Shown in pieces: positions 24,301-34,238 of a stretch of 64,000 nucleotides of DNA. The translations under genes and the position numbers were made by a program. The DNA comes from Caenorhabditis elegans (taxonomy: Eukaryota > Nematoda > Chromadorea > Rhabditida > Rhabditidae): assembly GCF_000002985.6 (NCBI RefSeq), contig NC_003279.8, positions 3,038,001 through 3,102,000 on the forward strand, read 5' to 3'. The notes beneath the pieces were generated by a model that saw only the letters and a list, made by a program, of their open reading frames with translations, was not told the origin of the DNA and ran no database searches. Positions within the stretch are counted from its first letter, which is position 1. Each line of letters opens with the position of its first letter.

Positions 24301-27300
24301 TTGCAGCTCAAAGAACAAATAATCTTTCTAAAAAACGCGAAATCCCGTCGTTTATGGTTTCGTCAATTCGAAAAATTCGGCGATAAAGCTATGGAATCTC
24401 TTCGTACAACATTGGCTCAACTTGGAAGAGATCGAAGATTTTCAGTTGCCACGTCATTATTTGCAGATAATGCTCATTTAATGAAAGAAGCTATCGTTTT
24501 TTATCATCGATATGATCGTCAGATGCTTGGAGCAGCGGTTAGCTGCAGTTTTGTTGCGTGGATTGCTCTAGTTGTCTCGTTTCTTCATAAGTTAGTGAAA
24601 ATTTGGTATTGATCTACAAATATCGCCGGGAAAATTTGTGCTGTGTGACGTCACGTATGGCAGAGAATGAGAAACCTCGGCCATCGATTTCTTCCAATTT
24701 TGAGAAAACTCGGCCAGCAACTTTTATGAAATTTTGAGAAAACTCGGTCATCGGTTTTCCTTTAATACGCGGCCACCAATTTTCGTAAAATTTATTTTAA
24801 ATCTCAGCCACCTGGTTTTATCAATTTTGAAAAAAGAACTCGGCCACCGATTTCCATCTAGTTTTAAAAAAATTAGACCATCAATTTCTCGCAATTTCGA
24901 AGAAAGCTCGGTCATTATTTTCAACAACTTTCAAAAAAAAAAAACTCGGCCACCAATTTTCATTAAAAATTTTTTAAAAACTAGGCCATATATTTTCTCT
25001 AAGTTTTATAAAACTCGGTCACCAAGTTCCTGCAATAAAATAACTCGGCCACTAATTTGGAAAAATTCAGAATAAAGACTCGGTCATCTATTTTTTCTAA
25101 TTAAAAAAAAAAAAAAAAAACTCGGCCACCGATTTTCAATAGCCTAAAAAACTCGGCCACCGATTTTCAATAGCCTAAAAAACTCGGCCACCAATATTCT
25201 CAAACTTAAGAAAACTCGGCCACCAATTTTCTCAAACTTAAGAAAACTCAGCCACCAATATTCTCAAACTGAAAAAACTCGGCCACCGATTTTCAATAGC
25301 CTAAAAAACTCAACTACCGATTTTAAATAGTCTAAAAAACTCCGCCACTGATTCTCAACAGCATCAAAAACTCGGCCACCAATTTTCAGACATCTACAGT
25401 AAACTCGGCCACCGATTTTCAATAGCCTAAAAACATCGGCCACCAATATTCTCAAACTTTAAAAAACTCGGCCACCAATTTTCAACAGCCTGAAAAACAC
25501 GGCCACCAATTTTCTCAAACTTAAGAAAACTCAGCCACCAATATTCTCAAACTGAAAAAAACTCGGCCACCGATTTTCAATAGCCTAAAAACTCGGCCAC
25601 CAATATTCTCAAACTTAAAGAAACTCGGCCACCAATTTTCAACAGCCTGAAAAACATCGGCCACCAATATTCTCAAACTAAAAAAACTCGGCCACCAATT
25701 TTCAACAGCCTGAAAAACACGGCCACCAATTTTCTCAAACTTAAGAAAACTCAGCCACCAATATTCTCAAACTGAAAAAAACTCGGCCACCGATTTTCAA
25801 TAGCCTAAAAACTCGGCCACCAATATTCTCAAACTTAAAAAAACTCGGCCACCAATTTTCAACAGCCTGAAAAACACGGCCACCAGTTTTCTCAAACTTA
25901 AGAAAACTCAGCCACCAATATTCTCAAACTGAAAAAAACTCGGCCACCGATTTTCAATAGCCTAAAAACTCGGCCACCAATATTCTCAAACTTAAAAAAA
26001 CTCGGCCACCAATTTTCAACAGCCTGAAAAACATCGGCCACCAATATTCTCAAACTTAAAAAAACTCGGCCACCAATTTTCAACAGCCTGAAAAACACGG
26101 CCACCAATTTTCTCAAACTTAAGAAAACTCAGCCACCAATATTCTCAAACTGAAAAAAAAACTCGGCCACCGATTTTCAATAGCCTAAAAACTCGGCCAC
26201 CAATATTCTCAAACTTAAAAAAACTCGGCCACCAATTTTCAACAGCCTGAAAAACATCGGCCACCAATATTCTCAAACTTAAAAAAACTCGGCCACCAAT
26301 TTTCAACAGCCTGAAAAACACGGCCACCAATTTTCTCAAACTTAAGAAAACTCAGCCACCAATATTCTCAAACTGAAAAAAAAACTCGGCCACCGATTTT
26401 CAATAGCCTAAAAACTCGGCCACCAATATTCTCAAACTTAAAAAAACTCGGCCACCAATTTTCAACAGCCTGAAAAACATCGGCCACCAATATTCTCAAA
26501 CTTAAAAAAACTCGGCCACCAATTTTCAACAGCCTGAAAAACACGGCCACCAATTTTCTCAAACTTAAGAAAACTCAGCCACCAATATTCTCAAACTTAA
26601 AAAAAACTCGGCCACCAACTTATTTTTTATACGACCATATACCAAATGCTTACAAAATCACCAAATTTCAGCTCAACATCAAAAGAAAATCTGTCACTTC
26701 TCGTGCCTCATCACCTATTCATCATTCCCCTCGCCTGCTCCCTGCTCTTCACAGCCTATTGCTCATTGAGCATGACACAAACCATTTATATAATCCTCCC
26801 AATCTATCTGATCTCAATACTGGAAAATCATTCAAAATTGACACAACGAATCAGGGAACACGTAAAAGCTTTGAGTGCACAACCGGATTGGCTCAACAAA
26901 GTTCTATCGGTGGAGGTTTTTGTGAAGCCGTTTTTGGGATTTGTAGGGTTTTGTAAGTTTTTTTTTAGAAAAGTTGTTTTAAATCTAAAAGCAAATTTTC
27001 AGCAATTACAATATGCATATTTGTTCTAACATTTATGGATCGAGCATTTCTTGCGGCAGTTTTCGTTTTGCTGATGGCTTTACCGCAGTTTTATTCGCAC
27101 CCGATTGTTTCATATTGGTAATTATTCAACATTTCTCTATATTTTTTCTATTTAATCTCCTGATACCGAATATCGATGTGAAAAATTCAAAAAAAAAATC
27201 AATGATTTTTAAAATCCATTCAAACGACAAATTCTGCCGCCAGAGACTAAGCCACGCACATGATAACCGTGCCGCAAGTGTGGATTTACGAGATTATTTT

Positions 27301-30300
27301 TTTTTTTTCAAAAAAAAACAAGTTTTTATTTTTCCGAAAATCAAAAGTAACTAATTTCTTCAAAAAAAAACTGTAAGAATTTTTTAAAAAATCGAATTTT
27401 TCCGAAAATATCCCTAAAACAAAAAAATCCGAAAATCGAAAAAAAACAAACTTCTTATTTTAAAAAATACCTAAAAATCGCTATTTTCGTCTCAAAAAAC
27501 TTACCGAAAATCAGAAAAAAATCTCATTTTTTCAGCAAAAAAAAACGTTTAAAATTTCCTAAAAATTAAAAAAAAATTCAATTTTTCTGAAAATCGAAAA
27601 ATTGCAAAAAAAAATAATTTTCAAATATTCTTTATTTAAAAATCGCAATTTTTCCGAAAATATCCCTGAAAACAAAAAAATCCGAAAATCGAAAAAAAAT
27701 ACAAACTTCTTATTAAAATTTTTTTTGATCGAATTTTTAAAAAAATACCTTTAAAAAATCGCAATTTTAAAATTTCCTAAAAAAAATCGTTTTCAAGTAA
27801 TTTTTTTAAATCTAATTTTTCCAAGAATCGAAAAAAAAGTTTAATATTTCCAAAAAATTCTTTAAAAACCCGAATTTTTTCAAAATATTTTTAAAAAATC
27901 GCAATTTTTCCAAAAAATCTAAATAAAAACAAATTCCTCAAAAATAAGAAAAAAAAATCCACAATTTCGCAGTTTTCCGAAATACCCAAAAAATCGTATT
28001 TTTCCATAAAAAAAAAGTTTCAAAAAACATAAAAAATAATAATTTTTCCGACAATCCAAAAAACCTTCCAGACAACTTTTTTAAAAATTGAACTTATATA
28101 AAATCAGGGAATTTTTTAAAAAAATTTTTTTACACTGATATTCGATATCAGGAGCATAAATAGTGTCTATAAAAAAGTTTGGTCTGTTTTTGAAAAAAAA
28201 AACCCCACTTCTCCTCGGGGAGTACACGAGCTGCGTAAATCGACACATGACCATTCTTTCATTTTCTTATTTTTGAGGAATTTGTTTTTTTTTTTGAATT
28301 TTCGGAAAATTGCGATTTTCTAGAAGGTATTTTGGAAAAATTCGGTTTTTTGAAGATTTTTTTTTGGAAATTAAAAAAATTTCGATTCTCGAAAAAATTG
28401 CTTATAAAAATTCAGCAGTAAATTCAAGGTTTTTTGATTTTTCTTGGGAAAATCGAATTTTTATTATTCAAAAAAAAAAGAAAAAAAAAGAAAATTTTTC
28501 AAATAAAAATTTAGAAAAAAAATGTCCCATTCAGGTCCAAAACCTGGCTAACCTTGTGCCTCGTTCTCTGCATCTTTCCATTCCTTCCGGCAGTCGGTGT
28601 CTCTACTCACATCCCACTTTGCATATTATCTCCAATTATCACTGCATTCCTATGCCACCGACTGTCTCGTCGTTCCTGCTTGACAAGGATCCAACGGATG
28701 CTTGAACTGATGATCTACGTGCAATCAGCCACAGCTTTTATGATTGCTGTAGTGAATTATGGATTTGAAAAGGTAAAAAAATTAATTCAAAATAATTGGA
28801 AAAAAAAAAAATCAAATTCAAAAAGTTCTCAAAGTTTGCAGCCACCGTCAATTGCTCGATGGATCTCCTGGACCTCAATCCCACTTTCTGTGATTGCTCC
28901 GTCGTTGCTCACGGGTCCATATCTTGTGGATCGTCTAATTGCATACGCCTTATGCTTTTATGTGAGAAAATCGTAAAAAATCAATATATTTAAATTTGGA
29001 TTTTTTTTCTCAATTTTTCCGGCAATTTCTTCATTCCTTTAGAAGAAAGTTGCATGCTTTCGGAACAAAAAAATTTTTTTCAAGGAAAATTCTAAATTTT
29101 TCGTTTTATTATATTAAAAAATTCGATAATTTTTAAATTTTTTTTCGAAAAAAAATTCTTTTAAATTTTTCGTCGTTTTTCCGTCAGAAAATTGAAAATT
29201 TTTGATTTTTCAAAAAAATAAATCATTGAAAAATTCGAAAATTTTCAATTTTCACAAAACATTTAAATTTTTTTGTCTTTTTTTTTCATAAAAAATTCGA
29301 ATTTAAAAAAATTTCCAACATTTTCTTTTTTTCCTCCGAAAATTCGAAACTTTTAAAACAAAAAAATTCCAAATGTTGCATTTTTCAACAAAAATTCAAA
29401 TTTTTAATTAAACAAAAAAACACATTTTTTCGTCTATCATCAAAAATTCAAGGTTTTGCGATTTTTCAAAACAAATTTGTTTCGATTTTTGAAAAAAAAA
29501 TATAGTTTTCAAAAAATTAATTTTTTTTGTATTCTTAAACAAAAAAATTCGAGTTTTTTCAACAAAATGTTAGAATTTTTAGATTTTTCAACTGAAAAAA
29601 ATTAAAATTTGCAATTTTTCGACAAAAGAATCAAAAAAAAAAATTGAAGTTTTCAACTAAAAAAAAATCCTAATTTTCGATTTTTCATCTAAATTTTTTT
29701 AAATTTTGTCGATTTTTCAACAAAAAAACTATTTCAGGTCCCATACTCCCTGCTTTCAATATCTTACGAATCCCTCTTCATGCTCATCTTCCTCGTTCTC
29801 CTAACTCTATTCGTTCGCTTCGAATTCGGACATCTCTCTGACGTTGAGCTCTTGCAGCTGAAAGTTGATTCAACGAAAAGTGCTTTCAATTAACTTCAAA
29901 ATATCAAACAATTTTAATTTTTTTTGCAGTTTCAACCGGAGAATACGTGGAGCTTCGCCGAACGGTCGTCTGCGTCTCCTTCGTCCTGTGCCCTCTCTTC
30001 GGCACCGGAAACTTTGCATCAATCAATTCATTCAATCCATCCACTTTGAATCTGTTCATTTCGGTGTTCAGCCCATTTACAATGGCTATTCTGTTGATCT
30101 TAAAACTTCTTATTCCGATTCTTCTCGTCACATCGGCTTTTGCTTCCATAGTTCGATTTGATCAAGAATCCATTCAAAGACTCTGTTGTTTTTCGTTGAT
30201 ATTCACTGATTTTATGTCGATGGTGAGCACGGCTGAAAAAAAAGTGAAAAAAAAACCGAAAAACTTTTTTTTTCGACTGCGAAAAACCGGAAAAAAGCCA

Positions 30301-31250
30301 AAAAACTAATTTTTCAAATTCGAAAATCAGCATTTTTTTCTCGAAAAAACGAAAAAACCAAAAAACTTGTTTTCAGAATTTATTGCCGAAAAAAACGAGA
30401 AAATTTTTTTAAACGAAATAACCGAAAAACCAAAAATGAACGAAAAATCTAAAAATATGAAAACACGAAAAAAAAACTTTTTGACAGCAAAATTTCGTTA
30501 AAAAATTTTTTTCGGAATTTATGAACAAAAAGCGAATTTCTTTTCAACTGCAAAAATTCGGAAAAAAGGCCAAAAAAATAATTTTTCAAGCACGAAAATG
30601 GAAAAAGCGGGATTTTTTTTGAAAAAAAAAAACCAAAAAATTGTTTTTTTTCAAAATTTATTTGGGAAAAAATCGGATAAAAAAGTTTTTTAATACTAAA
30701 AAGTAAAAAAGCGAGAATAAAACCCAAATAAATTTGGAAAATTTTTAAAACGAAAAGTTGAAAAAAAATTTTCGACGGCAAAAAAAAGGAAAAATATTTT
30801 TTTTCGGAAATTAAAAAATGTTTTTTTTCGAAAAAAAAACTTGTTTTGATAAAAAGATGAAAAAGCGAGAAAGATTTTTTTTTGGTAAATTTGAAACATT
30901 TTTTTGGAAAACTTGAATATTTTAATCAAAATTAATCAACATATTTAATTTCGAATAAAAAAATTCCCGATTTTTTCAGTAAAAATTTGTTTGAGATTAA
31001 TTCCGCCTAAAACCCCGTGCATTTTCAGTGTTTCTTCCACCAACTTCGAGATGAGGGTAGCTGGTTGGATATTGGTATGAGCATTTCTCAATTCATCGTT
31101 TCAATGTGCATTTCTCTTGCTCTTCTGCTACTTCTCTCGATTTCCAGTCATCTTATGGCATTTGAATTCCGAAAATTTCCTGGAAAAAGAAATCACCAGG
31201 AAATCGAATCGATCTCTTCCCGGAAGTTATCCGACGACGAATCTGCTTAA
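21314..31250 (+). CDS. pign-1: GPI ethanolamine phosphate transferase 1 (PIG-N)
   Basis: ER multi-pass enzyme that adds ethanolamine phosphate to the first mannose of GPI-anchor precursors. Thirteen exons: 21314-21473, 21530-21606, 21658-21957, 22447-22594, 23201-23541, 24307-24590, 26672-26952, 27003-27117, 28535-28772, 28842-28961, 29738-29879, 29930-30222 and 31029-31250. They encode 906 aa; human PIGN is about 930. An N-terminal signal-anchor helix is followed by an alkaline-phosphatase-fold domain. Metal/catalytic motifs are ISADGLRYDT (Asp about 54), PTESRPGH (Thr about 91), GIDTNGHG (Asp about 210, His about 214) and TSDHGMTDWGSHG (Asp about 257, His about 258 and 266). The C-terminal half has many hydrophobic segments and the conserved FGTGNFASI and GSWLDIGMSIS stretches. 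The tail KRNHQEIES is hydrophilic. Introns 3, 4, 5, 6 and 8 carry foldbacks or arrays, but all junctions keep frame. Confidence 0.95.
21990..22405. repeat. Foldback with GACTTGTCAAGCGGCTGG arms in pign-1 intron 3
   Basis: Shares gtgtagtcgaatttttttat, ttcataatgaaacttcttga and gacttgtcaagcggctgg with the copies at 13380 and 42930. The right arm lacks part of the middle block. Confidence 0.8.
22985..23135. repeat. Right half of a TTTAAA palindromic element in pign-1 intron 4
   Basis: cccgtaaatcgacctacagt through gcgcgtcaaatttgttgtg to tgtgttcccgtaataac. The left arm is absent, so this copy cannot fold on itself. Confidence 0.8.
23565..24250. repeat. Foldback related to the 2410 element, in pign-1 intron 5
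   Basis: Left end tgcaattgcgctccaacgac with gggtctcgataggaattg. Right end cacctaacgagacccagt, then gcgttggagcgcgatttc. The interior is a simple ttttccgaaaaattatcgat-type repeat (23690-24150). Confidence 0.7.
24660..26630. repeat. 2-kb CGGCCACCAATTTTC minisatellite with higher-order structure in pign-1 intron 6
   Basis: About 60 units of roughly 32 bp of the type actcggccaccaattttca. It is irregular from 24660 to about 25120 and regular after that. In the right part, groups of seven unit variants repeat as a block: the unit actcggccaccgattttc followed by aatagcc starts at 25561, 25781, 25938, 26161 and 26384. Spacings are 220, 157, 223 and 223 bp. Minus-strand ORFs here only reflect the array. 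Confidence 0.95.
27137..28170. repeat. TATTTATGCTCCTGATACCG foldback copy in pign-1 intron 8, expanded interior
   Basis: The left arm (ctcctgataccgaatatcga, gccgccagagactaagccac) is at 27155-27295. The right end (attcgatatcaggagcataa) is near 28140-28160. Between them lie about 800 bp of simple aaaaatccgaaaatcgaaaa repeats. Confidence 0.7.
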
Positions 31251-31379
31251 ATAATTTTTTTCAGATTTTTAATTGTTATTTTTCAATTCGTGATGCCATT
31301 TTCAATCGTGTGATAGATACTATTCCGTGGTGCTTTAATTTATCTTTCAAAAACTTTTTCGAATATCAGAAAGAATTAA

Positions 31380-31385
31380 AATAAA
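31380..31385 (+). terminator. Poly(A) signal AATAAA of pign-1
   Basis: AATAAA 130 bases after the pign-1 stop, inside the 245-bp gap between the convergent pign-1 and arx-7 stop codons. Confidence 0.65.
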
Positions 31386-31495
31386 TATCATCATAAAGCT
31401 TAAGGCGAAACAAAAAATATTCAAAATTCACAAGAAACATGTGGAGAGCGATGGGGGAATGAATATCACAGCAAACACAACGATTCGGGAATAAA

Positions 31496-32140
31496 TCAGA
31501 GACGTTGGCGACCGGAGAAGACACGCATAATGGCTCCGTGACCGAATTTTGCGACGAGTTGAGCGTGCCACGCGAGCAAAGACTGACAGACGGCCGCGTC
31601 GGCGCCGATTTCCATTGATTTGTAGACGTATTTCATGAGAATATCACTTTCTTCTATCGAAAGCTTCTGGACAGTCGCCTCGATTTCCGCGTTTTTGAAG
31701 GATTGCAGAACTTTTGTGACGAGCTGTGTGGCGCGGTCTTTTACGTTCTGAAATTGAAAATTTTTCTTTCTGTCTCTTCCCTGGCCAGCTTAAGCCAAAA
31801 CCTAGGCCTAGGCCTATGCCTAAGCCCAAATAAGCTTATTAAATCTCACCTGATCTTTGGTTTTAAGTGGCGGGGAGAGAAGAGCCGCATGAAGAGCATC
31901 CTCAAGCCGATTCGAGCTCAAAAATCCCTGAACCGCGCGCTCATCGGGTCCAAGTCCAGGAGTATCGACTGCTAAAATTAAATAACAAATTATTTATTCA
32001 AATGCACACGAAAAATCAATAATTTCCGCGCGCCTTAAGTACACAAATGACTCACTCTCGTCATTCTCATCGTACTGTTCCGGGTCGAAAGAGTCCACAT
32101 CCAGCTTTCGGTACGAGGTGTTTTGCATGTTTTTCGACAT
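31496..32140 (-). CDS. arx-7: Arp2/3 complex subunit 5 (ARPC5/p16)
   Basis: Smallest subunit of the seven-part Arp2/3 complex, which nucleates branched actin. Three exons: 32056-32140, 31850-31971 and 31496-31747. They give 152 aa; human ARPC5 has 151. Family features: N-terminal SYRKLDVDSFDPEQYDEN, the middle stretch NRLEDALHAALLSPP, then a helical core with NVKDRATQLV, IEESDILMKYVYKSME and LLAWHAQLVAKFGHGAIMRV, ending at GRQRL. The ATG lies just after TTTCAG, a likely trans-splice site. The gene is convergent with pign-1. The gene symbol fits my memory of the M01B12 locus. Confidence 0.95.
31797..31833. repeat. Short telomere-like tract in an arx-7 intron
   Basis: aacctaggcctaggcctatg then cctaagccc: five or six degenerate GCCTAA-like hexamers, a minor version of the mod-5 intron tract. 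Confidence 0.6.
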
Positions 32141-32156
32141 TTTTTCCTATCTGAAA
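32141..32156 (-). promoter_or_regulatory. Probable spliced-leader acceptor upstream of arx-7
   Basis: TTTCAG followed by ATAGGAAAAA and then the ATG at 32140. The acceptor leaves a leader of only about 10 bases, typical of SL1 trans-splicing. Inferred, not shown. Confidence 0.55.
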
Positions 32157-32159
32157 CAA

Positions 32160-34238
32160 GAGATTTTTAAATGAAAATGTGGCGCGGTGGATTTGAAAAT
32201 TGCGAAAGAAAAATAAATCGGTTAGCTTGTCCGAGAAGAGTACACAGTGGCACTAAACAACACGCGCATGCGGAATTACGGAGCTTCGTAGTTAATTTTT
32301 TTTTTTTTTTTTTGGTTTTATTAAAATTAATAAATATCTCGAAAAAAAGAGTGTTTTAATGTGAATTTTCCTTTTGAAAAAAAGTGAGAAACAATTATTC
32401 GGGATTAGATTCATTTAATTTTATCGAAAACTCCTCCATTTTGGGACTTTTATCGCCATTTTCGTCGAAAACTCTGAAAAATTGGCGAGAAACAGCGTTT
32501 TGGGAATATTCGTACCAAATAAACGCTATTTATTCTTGGATGCCATTATTTCTAGAAGCTCCTGAAATTAATTTCTATGATTTTCAAGCAAAACCTTCAA
32601 AAATTGGGGTTTTTTCGAATTTTTCCAAATTTCCAATTTTTGAAACAAATACATCAATTTTTTAGTAAATCCCCATATTTTGGAGCTAAAAAATTTGAAA
32701 ATTTTACAAAACTGTTAATTTTCCGAGCGAAAACTTTAAATTTCCAATTTTTGAAGCTGGAATTTTGAATTTTTCAGAGGAAATTTTAAAAATTACATTA
32801 GTTGGCAAAAATTCTAAGTTTTTTCTTGAAAAATGTGTGCGTTTTTTACAACTTTTCCGGTTAAAAGCGACAATTTTTATCGCCAAAAACACGAAAAAGC
32901 CTCAATTTTGTGAGAAAACCCGCTGAAAATCTGCTAAATTGTGTGTGTTTTTTTTCAATAAAGAGTAGATTTGGTGAACAGAACGATTTATGCACTTTTT
33001 CCATAGTCATATATAATAAAAATTTGAAAAAAAGCTCCGTACCCTTCTTGGAAGGTTGAGATGAGACTAAAACGGCCCTTCAAGACCGTTCAAGAAGAGG
33101 ACCGATCTCCGAGAAAAACTGTTCTTTTTGCGATAAAGAACCGTATGGGGGAGCAGAAGAAATAGATTATTCTCTGATTGGGAAGGGCTTTAAACTAGAA
33201 AACTCACCTTTCCCGAGAAGAAAAAATCGAATTTTTTGAATTAAAAAAATCCAAAACCAGAACAAAACAGAAGAGCAAATACACCAAAAAAAACATGGGG
33301 AAAAGATGATGAGCAATAGTTATCTATTTTACATGGATGCGATATAATACGAGCATATTCAAGATAATTGGGGAAATGGAAAGAGAGAGAGAGAGTACAG
33401 AATAGTGTACAGGAGGTGGGTGAGGAAGAGGATTTCAATGGAGAATAAAGCGAGTTGACATGAAGGCGGCTGAATTGAGACTGGAACAAAAACTGTCGAA
33501 ATGCACTTTTGGATGGGGCAAGATCTGGAAATTATTGAGATTGGATTAAAATATTTAATTTTATTTTTTATAGACCCTATTTATGCTCCTGATCAAGGGT
33601 GTCAGTTTTTCGATTTTTTTTTCAAAAAATCGAAAATGTTAGTTTTTCGATTTTTCGATTTTCCGATTTTCGAAAAAAATTCGCTTAATATTTTGGCCAT
33701 TATCCTTCTTTTTAGAAGAAATTTTAATGTTTTTTCTTACCAATATAAACAAAATTAGATAAAAAATCATATTTTATGGTAAATTTTCTGAACATTTTTT
33801 TCGATTTTTCGATTTTCACCGAAAAACTTCGAAAAATGGCACAAAAATGACACGCTCCTGATACCGAATTTTAAAGTGAAAAAATTCCTCAAAAAAAGAG
33901 CAAAAAATTTGTAACAAACTTTTTAAAAATCTAAAAAATTTTCCAAAATACCCAAAAAAAATTGCAATTTTTTTTTCGAAAAAAAAAATCCAAAAACACT
34001 TTTAAAAAACTGTTTTTAATCGAATTGGCGTCTCTGGCGGCAAAATTTGCCGTTTGAATTTTTGAATTTAAAACTAGAACCAATGGATTTTCGGATTTTC
34101 AAAACAAAAGAGTTTTCGTGTATTTTGAAAAAAAAAACTGAATTTTAGTCGGAAAACTTATTACCGTAATGAAGAGAAACCCGTAAGCAATGAATGAAAA
34201 CTGGAGAGTTGATGATGATGATGAACTGTGATGGATTT
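32160..34238. other. Intergenic region between arx-7 and the MAP7-like gene
   Basis: About 2.1 kb between two minus-strand genes. It holds the arx-7 promoter, AT-rich DNA and the interrupted foldback at 33577-34075. No coding or RNA gene recognised. Confidence 0.6.
33594..33854. mobile_element. hAT-like MITE (261 bp) nested in a foldback copy
   Basis: Begins CAAGGGTGTCAGTTTTTCG and ends aaaatgacacg. It is flanked by perfect 8-bp repeats CTCCTGAT (33586-33593 and 33855-33862). Removing one repeat plus the element restores tatttatgctcctgataccg, the uninterrupted sequence at 15841. Related sequences lack clear duplications at about 44047-44400 and 45455-45720. Confidence 0.85.

Noticed and set aside
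24660..26630. CRISPR-like regular array
   Set aside because: Repeats are contiguous degenerate monomers with no unique spacers, in a nematode intron. It is a minisatellite.
28310..28705. 131-aa ORF at the pign-1 exon 9
   Set aside because: Reads the exon in a wrong frame; the frame that matches PIG-N and the splice phases is different.
30449..30929. Phe/Lys-rich minus-strand ORFs
   Set aside because: Simple aaaaaacgaaaa-type sequence inside the last pign-1 intron.
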